Positions 31,177 to 45,600 of a stretch of DNA of 64,000 bases are shown here, piece after piece. How positions within the stretch are numbered: position 1 is the stretch's first letter; each line of letters starts with the position of its first letter. Made by a program: the position numbers and the translations under genes. The notes under the pieces were generated by a model. The model was not told the DNA's origin and searched no databases. It worked only from the letters and a program-made list of their open reading frames with translations. The DNA comes from Nematostella vectensis (lineage: Eukaryota > Cnidaria > Anthozoa > Actiniaria > Edwardsiidae), in contig NC_064042.1 of the NCBI RefSeq assembly GCF_932526225.1, positions 13,215,040-13,279,039 of the forward strand. The letters are read 5' to 3'.

Positions 31177-31888
31177 GTTATTTGAAACTGACTTATAGTT
31201 ATAGTTGCTGTTTAGTCTACAATTGTGTTTAATGTTTGTTGTCCCTAGAAAGGGAGATGTTATGGAATACCTGTTGAATTTGCTAGTTACCAGGCTCTGC
31301 GCTGCAGGGCTTAGCTTGTAGTCAACTGAACACGAATAAAACAGGATCATAAGTCGTCATACTTACCAAATAATTATTTGATTTCGCCATCGTATTCGCG
31401 ATATAAATCAAAGAAGGAGCTTTCAACATTATCGGAAACACAGGGCAAGTGCGAAAAAAACATGCCCGCTTTGTATCGCGGACTGCCAAAGGTAGCCCAA
31501 ATCTTGGTTTCCACAGTATAGTCCTTCCAAATCGACATGATGACCGAAATTAGTGTTGCTCTCGCTCGATGCGCTCGCTCGAGCAATTATATACAGTCCG
31601 GAAAGCTTCGCACTTGTATTGTGCAGCGTCTTGCGGAGAAGTGGTGTGTTTGGAAGCCATTTCAGTGCTGGCCAATGAATCCGCTTCAAGGATTTTGAAT
31701 GACGGAATCCGGAAGCTACTCAGGTACTAAATCGTCGGCGGTAGCTCGCAGAATATTGAAAACTGCACTAATTGAAGTCTATTATTTGAGACCGTTTAAC
31801 TTTAAATATCAATCAATCAATTTATTTACACTTCACACAATATTAAAAGAAGTAGACATAAAACACTTGAAGCACAAATGGTTAATTT

Positions 31889-32720
31889 AAGGGGTCTTCC
31901 ACACAAACACGGATTAAAAAGTATCCGGATTCGTTTCGCCGAAAAAGCATCACTTGATTCGCGTCCACACTATCGTTTTCGCAGCGTGTTCGCCTGGATC
32001 CAGCCGTCCACACTAACACGGATTCAAAAGTATCCACAGGTAGCCCAGGCTCACGGTGAGTGTAGGTTTATTACAGAGTTTGTATGAGCGTACAGAGTTT
32101 GTATGAGCGAACAAATCTCGTTGAAATAAATATGCTGATTTGAAAATAAAACGGTAGCTTTACGGACGTTGCTGCTACTCAAACCCGCCATTATTTGCCA
32201 TTTTAAGCTGTTTTAGCCGCTGCGAATTTTTCCCGTCGCCTTCTGTATATAAAATAAACATCAAGGTTGCAAACTCCAATAACCGCCAAATTCCAAAGTG
32301 CTCAACAAATCCACCGATCCTTTCAAAATCCAGACTCGCACGGTAAAATAAACCTCGCAGAATCATAGCATAGGTAGGGTGCTTCGCATCAGTATGACCG
32401 TGCCTTGTATCTCTGAGTCTTTACCGACGTCCACACTAACACGGATTTAAACGTTTGAAAACGCTGAAACGGGGTGACGTCATTTTTAAAGCAGCAGACG
32501 CGCCTGCGATATGACGCCATCGCTTTCATTTTGATACGGATTCGACCGTCCACACTACGGACCAAAGTATACGGATTCATTTTGATTCACTTTCGACGGC
32601 GTTTTCAAAAATATCCGAATTCGCTGGATCCAGCGCGCGTGTTAGTGTGGACGGAAGGCCTAAACGTATCAAAAAGTATACGGATCCAAACGAATCCGTG
32701 TTGGTGTGGACGACACCTTA
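31889..32720. mobile_element. inverted-repeat element with CACAC-ACACGG arms
   Basis: The left end (AAGGGGTCTTCCACACAAAC) and right end (GTTGGTGTGGACGACACCTT) are imperfect inverted copies. Inside, variants of 'CCACACTAACACGGAT' recur four to six times in both orientations (31960-32035, 32430-32450, 32545-32580, 32635-32700). It is probably a degenerate foldback or hAT-like MITE; no duplication is clear. Confidence 0.6.
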
Positions 32721-33531
32721 GTGATATCACTGGGAGTTGGAGTGCGGCGATATTGATGTTGATCCAACTGTCAGCAGCCCCCTCCCCCTTCCCCACAACG
32801 GCCAGAAAATTTACTTCAGGTCCGCAAAAGACGTGCTATTTGTAGACAAAACTTTAAAGCATAAGCGAATTAGATAAAGGCATTCTAGATCACGGTGGTA
32901 TATCATTAATTTATATGTCAAACGTTTTTGTAGAAAAATCCGAAAGAAAAAGTCCCCTTTTTTATTCATTCGGGAGTGTTCAGATTTTAATCAGAAATTC
33001 CAACCCCCCCCCCCCCCCCCCATACCCCCCCCCTCCCCCCCCCCAGGAAAATTAGGTCTACTTTTTCAGATGTGACACCCCCAGATCCTGGGTACTGGGC
33101 TGCATCTGACTAAAAAGAAACTTTTACTATGTAAGAATTTCAAAACGACACATAACGATAGATGTGTTTCCAATACACTATTCCCCTGCTAAAAATGCTT
33201 TACGTTTACAAAAGTCTTTTTTTTTCTGCCTCAATCATTCAGTCTTTTTCTTACTACATCAAAAGCGCCCTCATGACCGACCTTTTAACCCCTTTATTTC
33301 TCGGGTAGCCTGTGGTACTTGTCTCGCCCAGAATGCCACACGCTTCGTCTTGTAAACATGGCTTCCGCTCGATTCAGCAGCTGACGGAAAATGTTTTGAA
33401 TTTCAAGGATGGCTAGTACTCCGGTCTATCTATCCATCTGCTGATCTCCTACGACTAGGAGAAGCAACCTCCTGGTTATCTCATGGCGGTAGTAATAAAC
33501 TGGTTGCTGTGAACGAAGCGACAGCCTCAGA
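32721..33531. other. region upstream of UNC80, probable promoter and 5' UTR
   Basis: No coding region. A C-run block lies at 33003-33044. The 230 bp before the first coding ATG is less AT-rich and lacks obvious repeats, consistent with a 5' UTR, but no TATA box or initiator can be assigned. Confidence 0.4.
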
Positions 33532-33623
33532 ATGACCAACAAGTCATTTGCCATTCGGGAATTCAATGTTGAAAGAAGATCAATTCCTTTGGCTATTCAG
33601 ACATATTTTTGGCGGCAAACTAG
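33532..33623 (+). CDS. UNC80: UNC80 exon 1
   Basis: Start ATG at 33532; encodes MTNKSFAIREFN then IPLAIQTYFWRQT, the conserved N-terminus. Ends in phase 2 at GTGCGT. Confidence 0.85.
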
Positions 33624-36600
33624 GTGCGTATTTAACGATCGTTAGATATTATATTTTACGGACTCCGTCAAAATGTCTAGCTTAAAGTTATCCTAAATTT
33701 TTGCCGAAATAAAGTGTCAACCCTTTGAAGTAATTATGCGTTCAATTCCGAATGCTCACTTGCCGCTAAAAGCCCCTGCCGAGAAATATTTCACCTCATT
33801 AGAACAAAACCTTCTATTCTATCTATTCTATTATTTGCAAAGAATTAAAAGCTCAAGTAAGTGAGGGTGTTTTGGAGTTATTTCTTTTCACAAATCAACG
33901 CTATTGTTTGCGTATGTGACAAGTTGTACAAGAAAGATTTCTTCGCGTAGAAATAGATCCGACTCGCTTTTGAAATGTACTATGATCGCTATCTTTTACG
34001 ACCCGATATTTTCAAAATTTTTCCCCTAGATCCTTCGCGTAGTAAAAACAATATTTAATTGCGTTAAAAGTGCCCATAGTTTTGGGGAAGAAATATATTA
34101 TTCAAATTCAAACAACCCATTTCATAATATTTTGAGTCTTTATATTTTCTATTGTTTTCGTATTCAAAATAAGGTAAAGCAAAATAAAAAGTCATCTGTT
34201 ACTTGGAGATAAAGTGGGTGATCGTTCAGCGTTCAATGCCAAATATTACAACTTTTTTGCGCTTTATTTTGAATCGGTTTTAAATTGAAGGCTACATGTC
34301 GATTTCTGAATATGTAATTTTGTAGTTGACAAAGGATTTAAACCCTCATGTAATATTATAGCTTTTGAATTAATTGCATTTCGTCTTGTTACTACAAATA
34401 ATTTGCTTTTGTTTTTTTTCTATAATTTCTCACTGTTTTTGATTGACTGTATTTTATGGATGTTTTTTTTGTCGCAGTCAACTTCTCAAGACAAAGCTCG
34501 TGAAAAGGCAATATGAATCCGCCTGTATCGTAAGTAATTATTTTGTTCACAGTAAAATAAAACAGTGAAAAATAGCGCATTATGTAGGCAGAAAAATACT
34601 GCAGTTATTTCCATGCGAAATATCATATTCACACATTCCAGGCTTCTCCAGGGGGGCATCAACATATAGAAGACATGTATAATTGTAAAATCTCGTATTA
34701 TGTGATATCACTGTAAAGGCAATAAATGCAATAAATCCATGCTACCTTCCAGTTGTAGAACTGCCATTTTCACTTTGCACTGATAACATTTTTTTAATTA
34801 GGTGTATCTATTAACAATTTTATTGTTTAACAGACTTTGATCTAGTCTTGTTTTTTTTTCATTCTCTCACTATTTCAATATCATTTTGTCACTTTAATAA
34901 TCATGTATTTATTATATATGCATAGCTGTTCATTTTATGTGTCTATATTATATAATAAATATAATATAATATTATTATTACTAATTATTATTTTGGTATC
35001 AATAAAGATTTTTGTAATAAAATATTATAACAAAAAGATAATTATCTTGAATCGTGAGTTTATCTTCATTTACAGGCCTTAGAGAGAGTTATCTGTGAGA
35101 ACCGTATCCAAGATCTTCAGCCTAGCCTTGCCAGTGCAGTCAAGAGTGTCCCAAGATGGTACTTCGTCCACTCTTCCGTCCCTTATGTCATCCAGTGCTG
35201 CGCGGCCCTGCTTTCTAACCGACACCAACTTGGATACTTTGACAGGCTTAGCAACTCAGAGAGAGAGCTTCTTTATACGCTACAATGGATCTTATACGAA
35301 GCACCTGCAATCTGCAATATAGAAGACCCAGAGAATCAACTGCACCCAATGACCACAATAGAACTATTTGTAAATCTTTTGATTCCACACGTCTTCAAGA
35401 TCCATGAAAATGATTTGACGTTCAGGCTAGAGTATGGCCAACAGCTGTGGAAACCATTGTGGTCTCATAAACTGCCCCCTCTGCCCGCTTTCACACACCA
35501 TGTGATGTACAAAGATCCCAATAACCCTGATGACATGAGTATGACTGGGATCATGTATGATGGGAACAGGAACAGCCGTAGCTCTAACACATACTCGCGT
35601 AAATCAGGAGTCCCGGACGCTTTACCTTTTAGTAGCGCTACCTTCTTTGATGTGGCCGTTCTGCGCTGCTTGTCTTCTCCGGGGTGGTGTGAGGAGGGTG
35701 TTTATTGGGCCTTACAGTACATCATTGATTACCTCAAGCGGGAATTCGACATTCCCGACCCTCTCCCTAAGGCGACTTCTTCTATGAACAGAAGTGTGTC
35801 TTGTTGTGAAGAGATAGGGGTGCAAATACAAGTCACCAGTGAAGACCAAACAGATGTCGTCCATGCGGCGCCTCCTCCAGTCGAGAGCGCCGAAGTCTTG
35901 GTTGAATGCACAGCGGCGGAGAAGATCGACGCGACAGAGCAAGTAGTGGAAACAGCGGATGACTTCACCGAGGACTCAAGTGACGTGAAACTCATTGAAA
36001 AGCCTGACGAACATCGACCCAGCGTCACTAAGTTGAGGATAACTGTTGATTCACCCATAATGCGTCGTCGTAGCTCGCCGACTGGGGAGGCCTCGGTAGA
36101 AGGAGAGAACAGTTCCTATTACAGGATTTCAGTGACCCCTAGTCCTGCCACAGTCGAGCTGATCAATGAAACTGACCATGTCAAGTCTGACCTCGGAAAC
36201 ACTAACAATGGCGCGGATACGGAAAGCCAAAACGGCGGAATCGAGGGGCTGGGGCTTGCTAGATATGATAGCTCAGGTTCCTTAGAGCTGAGTATTGGTT
36301 CCGGATCCTCCATTCAAACCGGAAGTGACGGAGATAGATTAACGTTCTCGTTTAGCAGTGTAAGTCAGTTGGGGAGTGGCCAGATCGACGGTACCGACAG
36401 TAACGAAGAATTGATCAAAACTAAGGGGGATCGCCTGGAACGGGTGCGTCAACTCGAGGCTCAGTCAAGCATAAGCAGCGACACAGATCCCCAGTCGAAA
36501 CCCCACGTACAGGAGAACGAAGTCACAGAAACAGGCAGCTCTGATGCCGAGAAAAACTTACTTTGTGACAGCAGCATTGTCACCCAGGAAACAGCGATCC

Positions 36601-39600
36601 AAAGTGTGGAAGTGTTTCAAACTGTGGAACCTTTTATACGTGTGAGCGCTGCGAGTATACACGACTCAATGTTTACCAGAACCGAGCATTACCTCGTGTT
36701 TCCGGGAGCTGCCGATTACATCACGACAGACGGCCGACTAAGCGTTCTCGTCATCCTGCAAGCCGTTAATGGCGTATTGAAGGAGAATCTTAGCGCTCGT
36801 GTGTGTGGCACCGCCGTGAAGGTATGGCACAACGACTTGGTTAATTTCTTTTTCCTTTTATAGACATTTTAAACAAGTTAAGTGTTAAATGCCTAAACAA
36901 GTCACAACATTTTCTGAGATATTTTTTTTTCCTTTCATTTAAGCTCGAGAATAAAATAATTAAAAAAATATTTTTTCAATGGTTAGATAAACCTTAGTAG
37001 ACTCTCTTATTAGAATTTTCGAACGGTTCTACGAGAAAGTACGAAATAAACTGAAAAATAGAAAGGAACTTTTAAACGATTAAAGGAAATCGGATAAGTT
37101 ACGCTACTCCCATTTCGCGGTATTTACGGGTTAAACTGCATAATATATAGCCAAAAACATAACTTTGTCTTTGGCTTGATCAATCAAATGGTCAAAAATG
37201 TTAAAAGGATTGTAGATAAGCTGACGCAATTGGATTTCCTACTGGTCCTATGGCGGCCCGCAGAGCCACTTTGAGAAACTGTTGTGATAATGTTGAACTT
37301 GAACGTCCAAGGTTTTGGAGCTTCTGACAACCATCCATGAACGGGAGCGCTCGCGAAAGCGTTCGAGCACCGTGTCTACATCGTTACCCCACATCGACGA
37401 CAGAACAGTCGCCGAGACCATCGCGGTCGGCTGGAAGACGCACCAGAGCGAGACGGTCTTGGGCCGACTCAGGACAAGCTTTTATGGAAAGACTCCGACC
37501 ATAAACAGCTTGGCAACGGGGTGTGGGATCCGGCTGATTAAAGCTCTTGGATGCCCATTAGGTAAGTCTTACCCCATCCCCCCTCTGCGGGGAGATATAA
37601 ATGTACAATCCATTAAGTACGATTGACCCCCCTCCCCTTTGTGGAGTCATACAGTTTATTGGAAAAGATTTACCCCACTCCCCCTAGGGGAGATATTAAT
37701 GTACAGTCCATTAAGTAGGATTGACCCCCCTCCCCTAGGTAGAGTTATACAGTTCATTGGATAAGATTTACCCCACCCCCTGGGCACTTCTTGACACCCA
37801 GGGCATGACGGGAAGGGACAGTCCTTCTCCAAAGAGATCATTTAATTTTTTACTTTTGATTTTTTTGAGATTTGAGACTTTGTAAAGCGACCATAAACGA
37901 TATACGTTAACAAAAAAAAACGGTTAAAGATCGCATGATATCGTTATACAAGAAGATATAGGATTATTTATCTCAGATGATCTCAGAAAATCTCAAGTTG
38001 CCTTGATTCGACCCCTCAGTATTTAAGGTGTACCCGCTCGAATTGGTTGACATTCTCAACAATTGAGCGCGTGCCATCGCAATCTGTGTTTTGTCAGTCT
38101 TTAGTTTTGTCTATATTTTCTCTGTGAACGAACCCTCCCATATATCGTCCTAGGCTGTGGTGAGGGTTGCCATGCCTACAGAGGCGATCTCCTACGCGAC
38201 CAGGCCAACAACTACCTGGAGTCATTACGTAAGCAAGACGAGCGACTCTTCAAGGCCTGGTTGCTCAACTACTCGCGCATTGAGCCTGTGGAGGAAATAG
38301 TGGACTTTCTGCACGCGCTACTTGGGTTTTGCGAGGATGGTGGCGGGTTTGGCGGTGACGAAGAGGGGTTTTGCATGATGCCGGCAGAGGAGGAGGTCAA
38401 GAAGAAGCCAGAAAAGCCGAATTTGTTCGCGAATAAAGAAGGCGTCGAGTCTATTGTGGTGGACGTCCTCCTGAAACCGTTGACCAGTAGAGTGGCAGAG
38501 ATGAAGCTCAACGATCTAGATAATTTGGTAGGCACTGTTTGTGAGATATGTGTGGTTTGAACGAGATGATGGCATGATGCTTTTTTAGTCCACTGCATAG
38601 TTTTTTTTCTTTGGGGGGAGGGGGTGCGCCTTGTCTGTCTGTTATTTTGCAAATTTAATTGACAATAACTTAAAAGTGGTCATGAGAATGCAATTGCTCT
38701 TTTTTGGGCGGAAAATCTGATGAATGTAAAAAATGGGATGATTGTTGCTTCAGCTGGAAAGAATTCGAGTGGGAAATGTGGTTTCTGTGTTTTTTGCGTG
38801 AAATATACCTTCGAAATTTGTCAATTTTTAGGCGTGAGATGAATTAACGTTTGTTTCTCAGACTTTTTATGGTGAGCTTCGGCAGTTGCTACGATACATC
38901 AAAGAAAACTACGGTGGGGCATTCTGGAAGGTCGCCATGAGTGGACTGTTGGAGTGTGCTTTCAAAGGTGAGCTGTCAATCAAAATCACTGTGGGGGGGG
39001 GGGGAGGGGTCACGGAGATCTCGTGTATGCACCTATGTCAAATAAGGTTGTACTCGAGCATCTATGTATCGTAACCCGCATCGGTTTATGGGCAACGTGT
39101 AAATGGGTGAATACTTGTCTGTGAAAGCCGTGTAAATGGATGGATACTGGTCTGTGAAAGCCGTGTAAATGGATGGATACTGGTCTGTGAAAGCCGTGTA
39201 CCCAGTACCCAGGGGAGGAGGGGGATGCAGGGGGTGCGTTTGCACCCCCCCCCCCCCCCCCACACACAACGGCAGAAAGTCCAGTTAGCAATATAAATGC
39301 TTGTTGTCGGCAAAACGATAAAGCATAAGCGAATTTAAAAATGGCATTCTAGAACACACTAGTATGTCAAAAATCTAAAATTCAAACGTCTTGTGGAAAT
39401 CGAATAAGTAAATCCCTTTTGTTCTCTCAGGGGAGGTCAGATTTTTATCAGAATTCTCAAACCCCTCCCCATCCTGGAAAAATTAGATCCACTTTTTCGG
39501 ATTTTGCACCCTCCCAAGAAAATTCCTGGGTACGGGCCTGAAGAATACCTTTATTTTACATTGTGATCCCGCTATTGTTTTAAGGACAATTAGTGGGTCT

Positions 39601-42600
39601 CCGAATGTGTCATGTATCAGGTTTGAATTTTAGCGCTTTTCATTCTAATCCAGACAGTTCCATAGTAGATAGCCTTTCAAGGTGTTGTTTCAATTTTATC
39701 AATATTCCTTGGTGTTAAAATTCTATATATTGTGAAGTATATAACTAGACTATAGATTTATAAATTAGATTGTAGATTTTATAAATAAATTAAGTTGATG
39801 GTATATTCTGATGAATATTTTCTTAATAGATGTTATTATTTTAAACCAAAATCTTAACCCAATCCCGTTCTTACATTTTTCTAGGGAAACCAGTAGAAAC
39901 AGCAGAAGTGATCCAGCCTACTCCTGCAGTAACCGTGACCTCTAAAGAGCCAGTGGTGGCGACGTGCAAAGCCGTCAAGAAAGAGATGAGCATTCGAGAG
40001 AAGATGACGCCCAAGGCGACCAGACGCAAGTTCTTCAAAGGCCAGAAAACCAAACACGAGGAGAGCGACATAGACTTGAGGTCAATACACTCTGCGACGT
40101 CTTTTAGCAGCTGTAAAGTCACTGCTGATGGCACTGCAGTCAAGGACACCCTTTCACCGAGATCTAAGAGAAAGGTGCGTCAGCAGTATTTTAGATTTTT
40201 TTAAAGGTCGTATATTTGGCCTTAAACTGGTTCAGGTTCATTCGACCCCTAGTAAACAAACCTTCTTGACACCTCTTCTTACTGACTCTTAATTTTCTTG
40301 AAGGTAGATAACTCTTCTTGTTTTACACATGTTTCCAGGAGATGTCACTAATGGAGTACCAACCGTTAATTCCTACATATATCAAGTTTCTTTTGTCGTT
40401 TAAATCGAGATCTAACTTACAGTAGATAGTTTTAGTTTGCTTACTGTTTAGCTAACAGAAAACCAAATATATCCTTTTAAAGGTTATTAAAAAGCCGGTT
40501 TAAATACAAATTGTAAATGCAAATTGCGCTAGCATGCCTGGACAATAACAACAACAAACACTTAGCCCACTATTGCCTGCCTTGATCATCACTCTACTAT
40601 GACCTTCTAAGTATTAAGTAAGTATTCCAGTCATTCCCTTTTCGCAGAATTTCAGCCTGAGCGCATGGCGGCGTAAGGGGGCCATCGGCCAGACATACGA
40701 CAGCGACGACGAGGACGACCCTAACGATCCTAACAGCCAAGCCATGAGTCTGAAAAGAAAACTGTTCAAGGAAAAAAGCCGAAAACGCATCGAAGAGGTG
40801 TTCCCTTCAGCCGTGAAAAACTCACGCAAGAAACTCTGCACATCGTCCTCTTCGTCTTTACAGGTAAAAAGGGATATTTTATATTTGTCCTACTTAAATT
40901 ATTTTGTGCAGTATCTTCTCCTTGTCTGAGCTTCTTAAAAAAAATTAAGGCAGGGGGGGTCAAGGTAGCAGGGGCGGGTACAGTGCCCCCCCAAATTTAT
41001 TTCTCTTCAGGGTGCCCCTCCTTAGGGTCACCCCATTCCCCCCCCACCTTCGGGAAATCCTAGATCCGCGCTTACAATGTATGCCTTGCAATAAGAAAAA
41101 GGTGGTTAACATGGCAGATTCCTTTGTTAAAATAACGAAGCCACATAGAACAATTGTGTTTGCTGAAACTGTTGCAGGCAAAATACCCTGGCTTGTTGCA
41201 CATAGAAAGAACGACAAGTGTCGTCTATCATAAAGCTTGTAACATAAAGTTTTTGTCTTGCACTCGTATCGTTACACAGATTTTTAGTCCTTTGAGTTTG
41301 TCTAACAAAGTTTTTGTCATATAATTCGAGGATGATAATGGAAAACTACAGCAGAGTCGCATAATATAAACGTCACACAAAGCGTCACACAAAGCGTCAC
41401 ACATGTCAAGTACAGCGCTTATGTTAACTGCGCTATGTTAAGCACATCGCTGCAAAGCCTTATCACGCAAAGCATTCGGGATTAAAATGGAGATCTACAA
41501 CATGGTCGCATAATATGCGACTTCTGTCCTTTTTCTGGGCGACTAAAAATCGTTACAACAAATTGCATAAAGCAAGTGCAAACACACCACGCGCGTGCAC
41601 CAGAGTGCTCGTGCGTGTGGGGAAAACGGAGAACATGAAGAGAGAGAAACCATTTCTCACGGGGAAAGTGTTTGTCACATCATGCACTGTCAAGTGGGCT
41701 ATTTGACAGGCACAGCAAATGCCACGTAAATCAAACATGCTATGTGAAGCATTTGTCACACAAAGATATTATTACAATTGATTCTTCCTTGTATCCGTGG
41801 CGCTACTTTATGTATGCAGGAGTCGCCGACTATTGACATAGTGGTACAGGAGTATCAGCGCAAGCCTGTGGATATCACAGCTCTGAGGGAAGGACTCATC
41901 CGCCTACGCTTCCTCATGAAGGGTACTCAGCCTGGCGCAGTTCCTGACCCACAAATCGTCGCTGCTATGCTAGACCTGGTGATTACTCCCCCCCCCCCCC
42001 CTCAATACCTTGCCCCCACACACCCTGTCCCCACCAAATGGTACTTAGAGTCAGCTTGGCGCGGTACCTGACCAACAAATTGTCGCTGCTATGCTAGACC
42101 TGGTAATTACCACCCCTCCCCCCTCAATACCACTTGACCCCACCCTACCCGTGCCCACCCAATGGTACTTAGACTCAGCCTGGTGCCTTAACTGACCCAC
42201 AAATCATCACTCATTCAACAATTATTACTCCTCCCTCCTTTCGCCTCCCCCCCCCCCAAACACTACTTGCCCCTACCCTTACCTGGCTGTACCTGGCCTT
42301 CTTATCATCACTGTAATATTTGATCTGGTAAATACTTACATCTACCACCACAACACAACACAACACAACACCACCCCCCCCCCCCCAAAAAAAAAATGCC
42401 CTAGTAAGAATAGACTAATCGCGACATGAACAAGCCTGAGTCGCATAATATAAACGTCACACAAAGCGTCACACCTGTCAAGTACAGCGCTTTGTTAACC
42501 TAAAGCACATCGCTGAAAAGTCTTATCAGGCAAAGCATTCGGGATTAAAATGGAGAGCTACAACAGAGTCGCATAATATGTGCCGGAGGATGTTAGTTGA

Positions 42601-45600
42601 ACGGCATCCCCCTGGGTACGGGCCTGGGGACTTAGGGCTTGCGGCTCCATCCATGCTCTGGAGCCCCCCTCCCCCCCCCTCTATAAAAAAAGAACTTTAG
42701 AAGTTCACATTTATAAAAAAAGGGCAAGTCTTCCCAGTCCTCCTCTGTATGGAAGTAAACCTACACTTGATGTCTCTTTATTCCAGGAAGCGCCAGTGGT
42801 GGCCCGTGCTGCACTTCTCCTGGAGTGCGCGTACTTCGTTCATCGCTGTAATCGCGGCGAGTGGCCGATGTGGCTGCGCGCAAACCAGTCAGGATTCGCA
42901 CAGAAACGCGCCAAAACCTTCTCACTCACTACCCCTAAGCGTAACCTTGAAGCCATGCACGAGGCGGGGGTCCTGTTCCATAAATGGGGAGTGGCCCTGG
43001 GTCAGAAACTCGAGATGGTGCTGAAGAAGAGAAAAAATACGGCGCCGAATCTGCAGGAAGAGGAGAGAAGAAGCAACACGAGGCTGGATCTGTTGGAAGA
43101 AGAAGTGGATGAGGATTTCATGGACGAAGGTTAGTATTACAGAGCTACAGGTTCTTAGAAGAACCAAAAATGAGGTGACCAAGGTTAGTATTACAAAGCT
43201 ACAGGTTCTTAGAAGAACCAAAAATGAGGTGACCAAGGTTAGTATTACAGAGCTACAGGTTCTTAGAAGAACCAAATATTTGGTGACGAAGGTTAGTATT
43301 ACAAAGCTACAGGTTCTTAGAAGAACCAAATATTTGGTGACGAAGGTTAGTATTACAAAGCTACAGGTTCTTAGAAGAACCAAATATTTGGTGACGAAGG
43401 TTAGTATTACAAAGCTACAGGTTCTTAGAAGAACCAAATATTTGGTGACGAAGGTTAGTATTACAAAGCTACAGGTTCTTAGAAGAACCAAATATTTGGT
43501 GACGAAGGTTAGTATTACAAAGCTACAGGTTCTTAGAAGAACCAAATATTTGGTGACGAAGGTTAGTATTACAGAGCTACAGGTTCTTAGAAGAAACAAA
43601 TATGGGGTCGAGGGGCTAGTGCTTTGGCTTGTCTGTATTTGGATTTCCAGTGGTGAAAAATGAATGAGGGACATTTGGCCCAAATTTTGTAAAAGGGTCC
43701 GCAGGGAGTTAGAGGTAAAAAGTTGGAGTTACCGAGGATTCATGTTGTTGGAAGAGCAGTTTGCTTACATGTTCTTCTTGTTTTTTAATCGCTTAAGTAT
43801 GGGGAGATTAATGTCCTTGTCAGGGACGCATTTGTTATTGTTTTCAATCAATATTGAAAGGCAAATTACGTGAGGAAATTTAGAAATAACCCATCTCATT
43901 GAAAATTACTCAATAGCTTAATCAATCGATGGATGATGCTTTTTTAACCGTGGTACTTTGTTACTATAACAAAATGGTGGCTTATAACGACTCTTTAAAT
44001 AAAGCTTAGCTAACTAAGTCCTTGCTTGTTTTAGGCACATTGAGCGAGGCAAGTCGAGAGTGTCCTTACGCGTTAAAAATGGCCGCGTGCCAGTTGTTGA
44101 TCGAGATCACCGCGTTTTTGCGGGAGAGCCACGGAATGTACCAGATCCGACGCGACAGCAGACAAATGGCGGGGCGAGGTAGTAGGGGAAAGAGCCTGAT
44201 TGGCGCAGAAAAACGAAGGTAAGCTAATAAGGTATCTCCTGTCTCTTATAGAAATTTTTTTACAGTAAAACTTGCCCGTTGGGACAAGTCGGCACCGACA
44301 GCTTCTGTCCATTCTTTGACAGAGCAAAAAAAGTGGCATGAAATTTTCCAATTCTCCATATATAAGCTCAAGATTGCGCATACAAGGAATTTCTCTGACC
44401 AAAAGCTCAATTCCAAATTTTAAAGAAATTTAGAAGATATGAAATTTAGATATTAGCGCGCAAAGTTGGCTTAATTTCTGATCAGAGCCCGACTTCTCTC
44501 TAAAAACCAAGAGAGTTCATACTTTGAACATGTGAAAATTGCACTTCAAGCCTCATATCTCGAAGACGAATCCATAAGTAAAAAAAAAATACTTTTTGAT
44601 ATGTTGGTTTACATAACATAAGAAACTTCTATGCAAAAATTCAAGCTTACAGAAGTTAACCAGACCTTATTTTGGGAAAACTTGCCATTTTTTTGCTCTG
44701 TCCCATTCTATACGAAACCGTCAGTGCTGAAAATGCAAGACTAGTTTCAGTACCGGCTTTTCAATGGCGATTTGTCACATTTTGGCGAATGCTAAGAAAA
44801 CTAGCGCAAAGCTTAGGCTATAATTTTCTTTACGACTCTCTCATTATAAAACAAATATTTTGTACAGTATGGTTTTAATGCTGCACACTTAGTCGCAACA
44901 GTTACTGAAGTCATTGAATGATTCAACAGTACGATTGTGTTTGTTTTCACCAGAGCACGCGCATGCGCACACATTATTCAGCATTGTCTACGAAACACAT
45001 TATATGCGATATTATTTAATTGGTCAAAGAAGAAGGGAAAATCAATTCCGACCTTGCGACTACCGCTTATATGTTAATCCGATTGTAAGGTGACCATTTA
45101 TTTCTCATTTAACTCTATCAGCTCCAAAATAGCAACGTTATGTTACTTTTCCAGGTCTACTCATTTCTCGGACCAGCCGCATAACCGGCTCAGCGGATTG
45201 TTTGGCGGAGGGGAGCGAATCCGCAAGCAGAGCGCAATAAGCCAGGGTTCTGTCCCGTCCGACTTTAGCAGCTCTTTGAGCCCGGGACGATCCAGCCCTC
45301 ATGAGCCCCCGGTAAGGCGCTACAGTTGTTAATGTCTGAGCATCATTCCAGTACCCAAAGCATGTTTTATTCCTGGTAATAAAATTACAAGGTCAGAGGT
45401 GGTGTTCGCCTTTATAACTCAGGACAGCACTGTTCAGTGTGATTTTACTGTTGGTTTTATTTTTAAGTGACACCCACACGTTTTTGCGTCCATTTTATCC
45501 AACACGTTTTGATTTTTTACAAGTAATCATTGTTTTACCAGTGCCGTAGCAGGGATGGGGGGGCGGCATTGCCCCCAAATAATTTAAAAATGACCCTCAG

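Larger units (their letters stand above)
27197..31350 (+). mobile_element. 5'-truncated Ty3/Gypsy retrotransposon
   Basis: Gag, protease, reverse transcriptase, RNase H and integrase are in Ty3/Gypsy order. No 5' LTR or primer-binding site is seen; similarity begins inside gag at about 27197. Downstream, a purine-rich AGAAAGGGAGATG at 31246-31258 leads to TGTTATGGAATACC, the likely start of a 3' LTR, with AATAAA near 31336. The right end is not defined. Frameshifts in gag, near the gag-pol join and near 30825, and a TAG at 29506, make it inactive. Confidence 0.85.

Noticed and set aside
31374-31700. Possible first exon of a minus-strand gene (ATG near 31391 and a GTAAGT donor near 31365)
   Set aside because: No second exon or homology could be found, and it abuts the poorly defined end of the retrotransposon.
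42922-43683. Long repetitive frames on both strands (LVLLRTCSFV / KLQVLRRTKY)
   Set aside because: Artefact of the 54-bp array in intron 10; the exon frame meets TAG at once.
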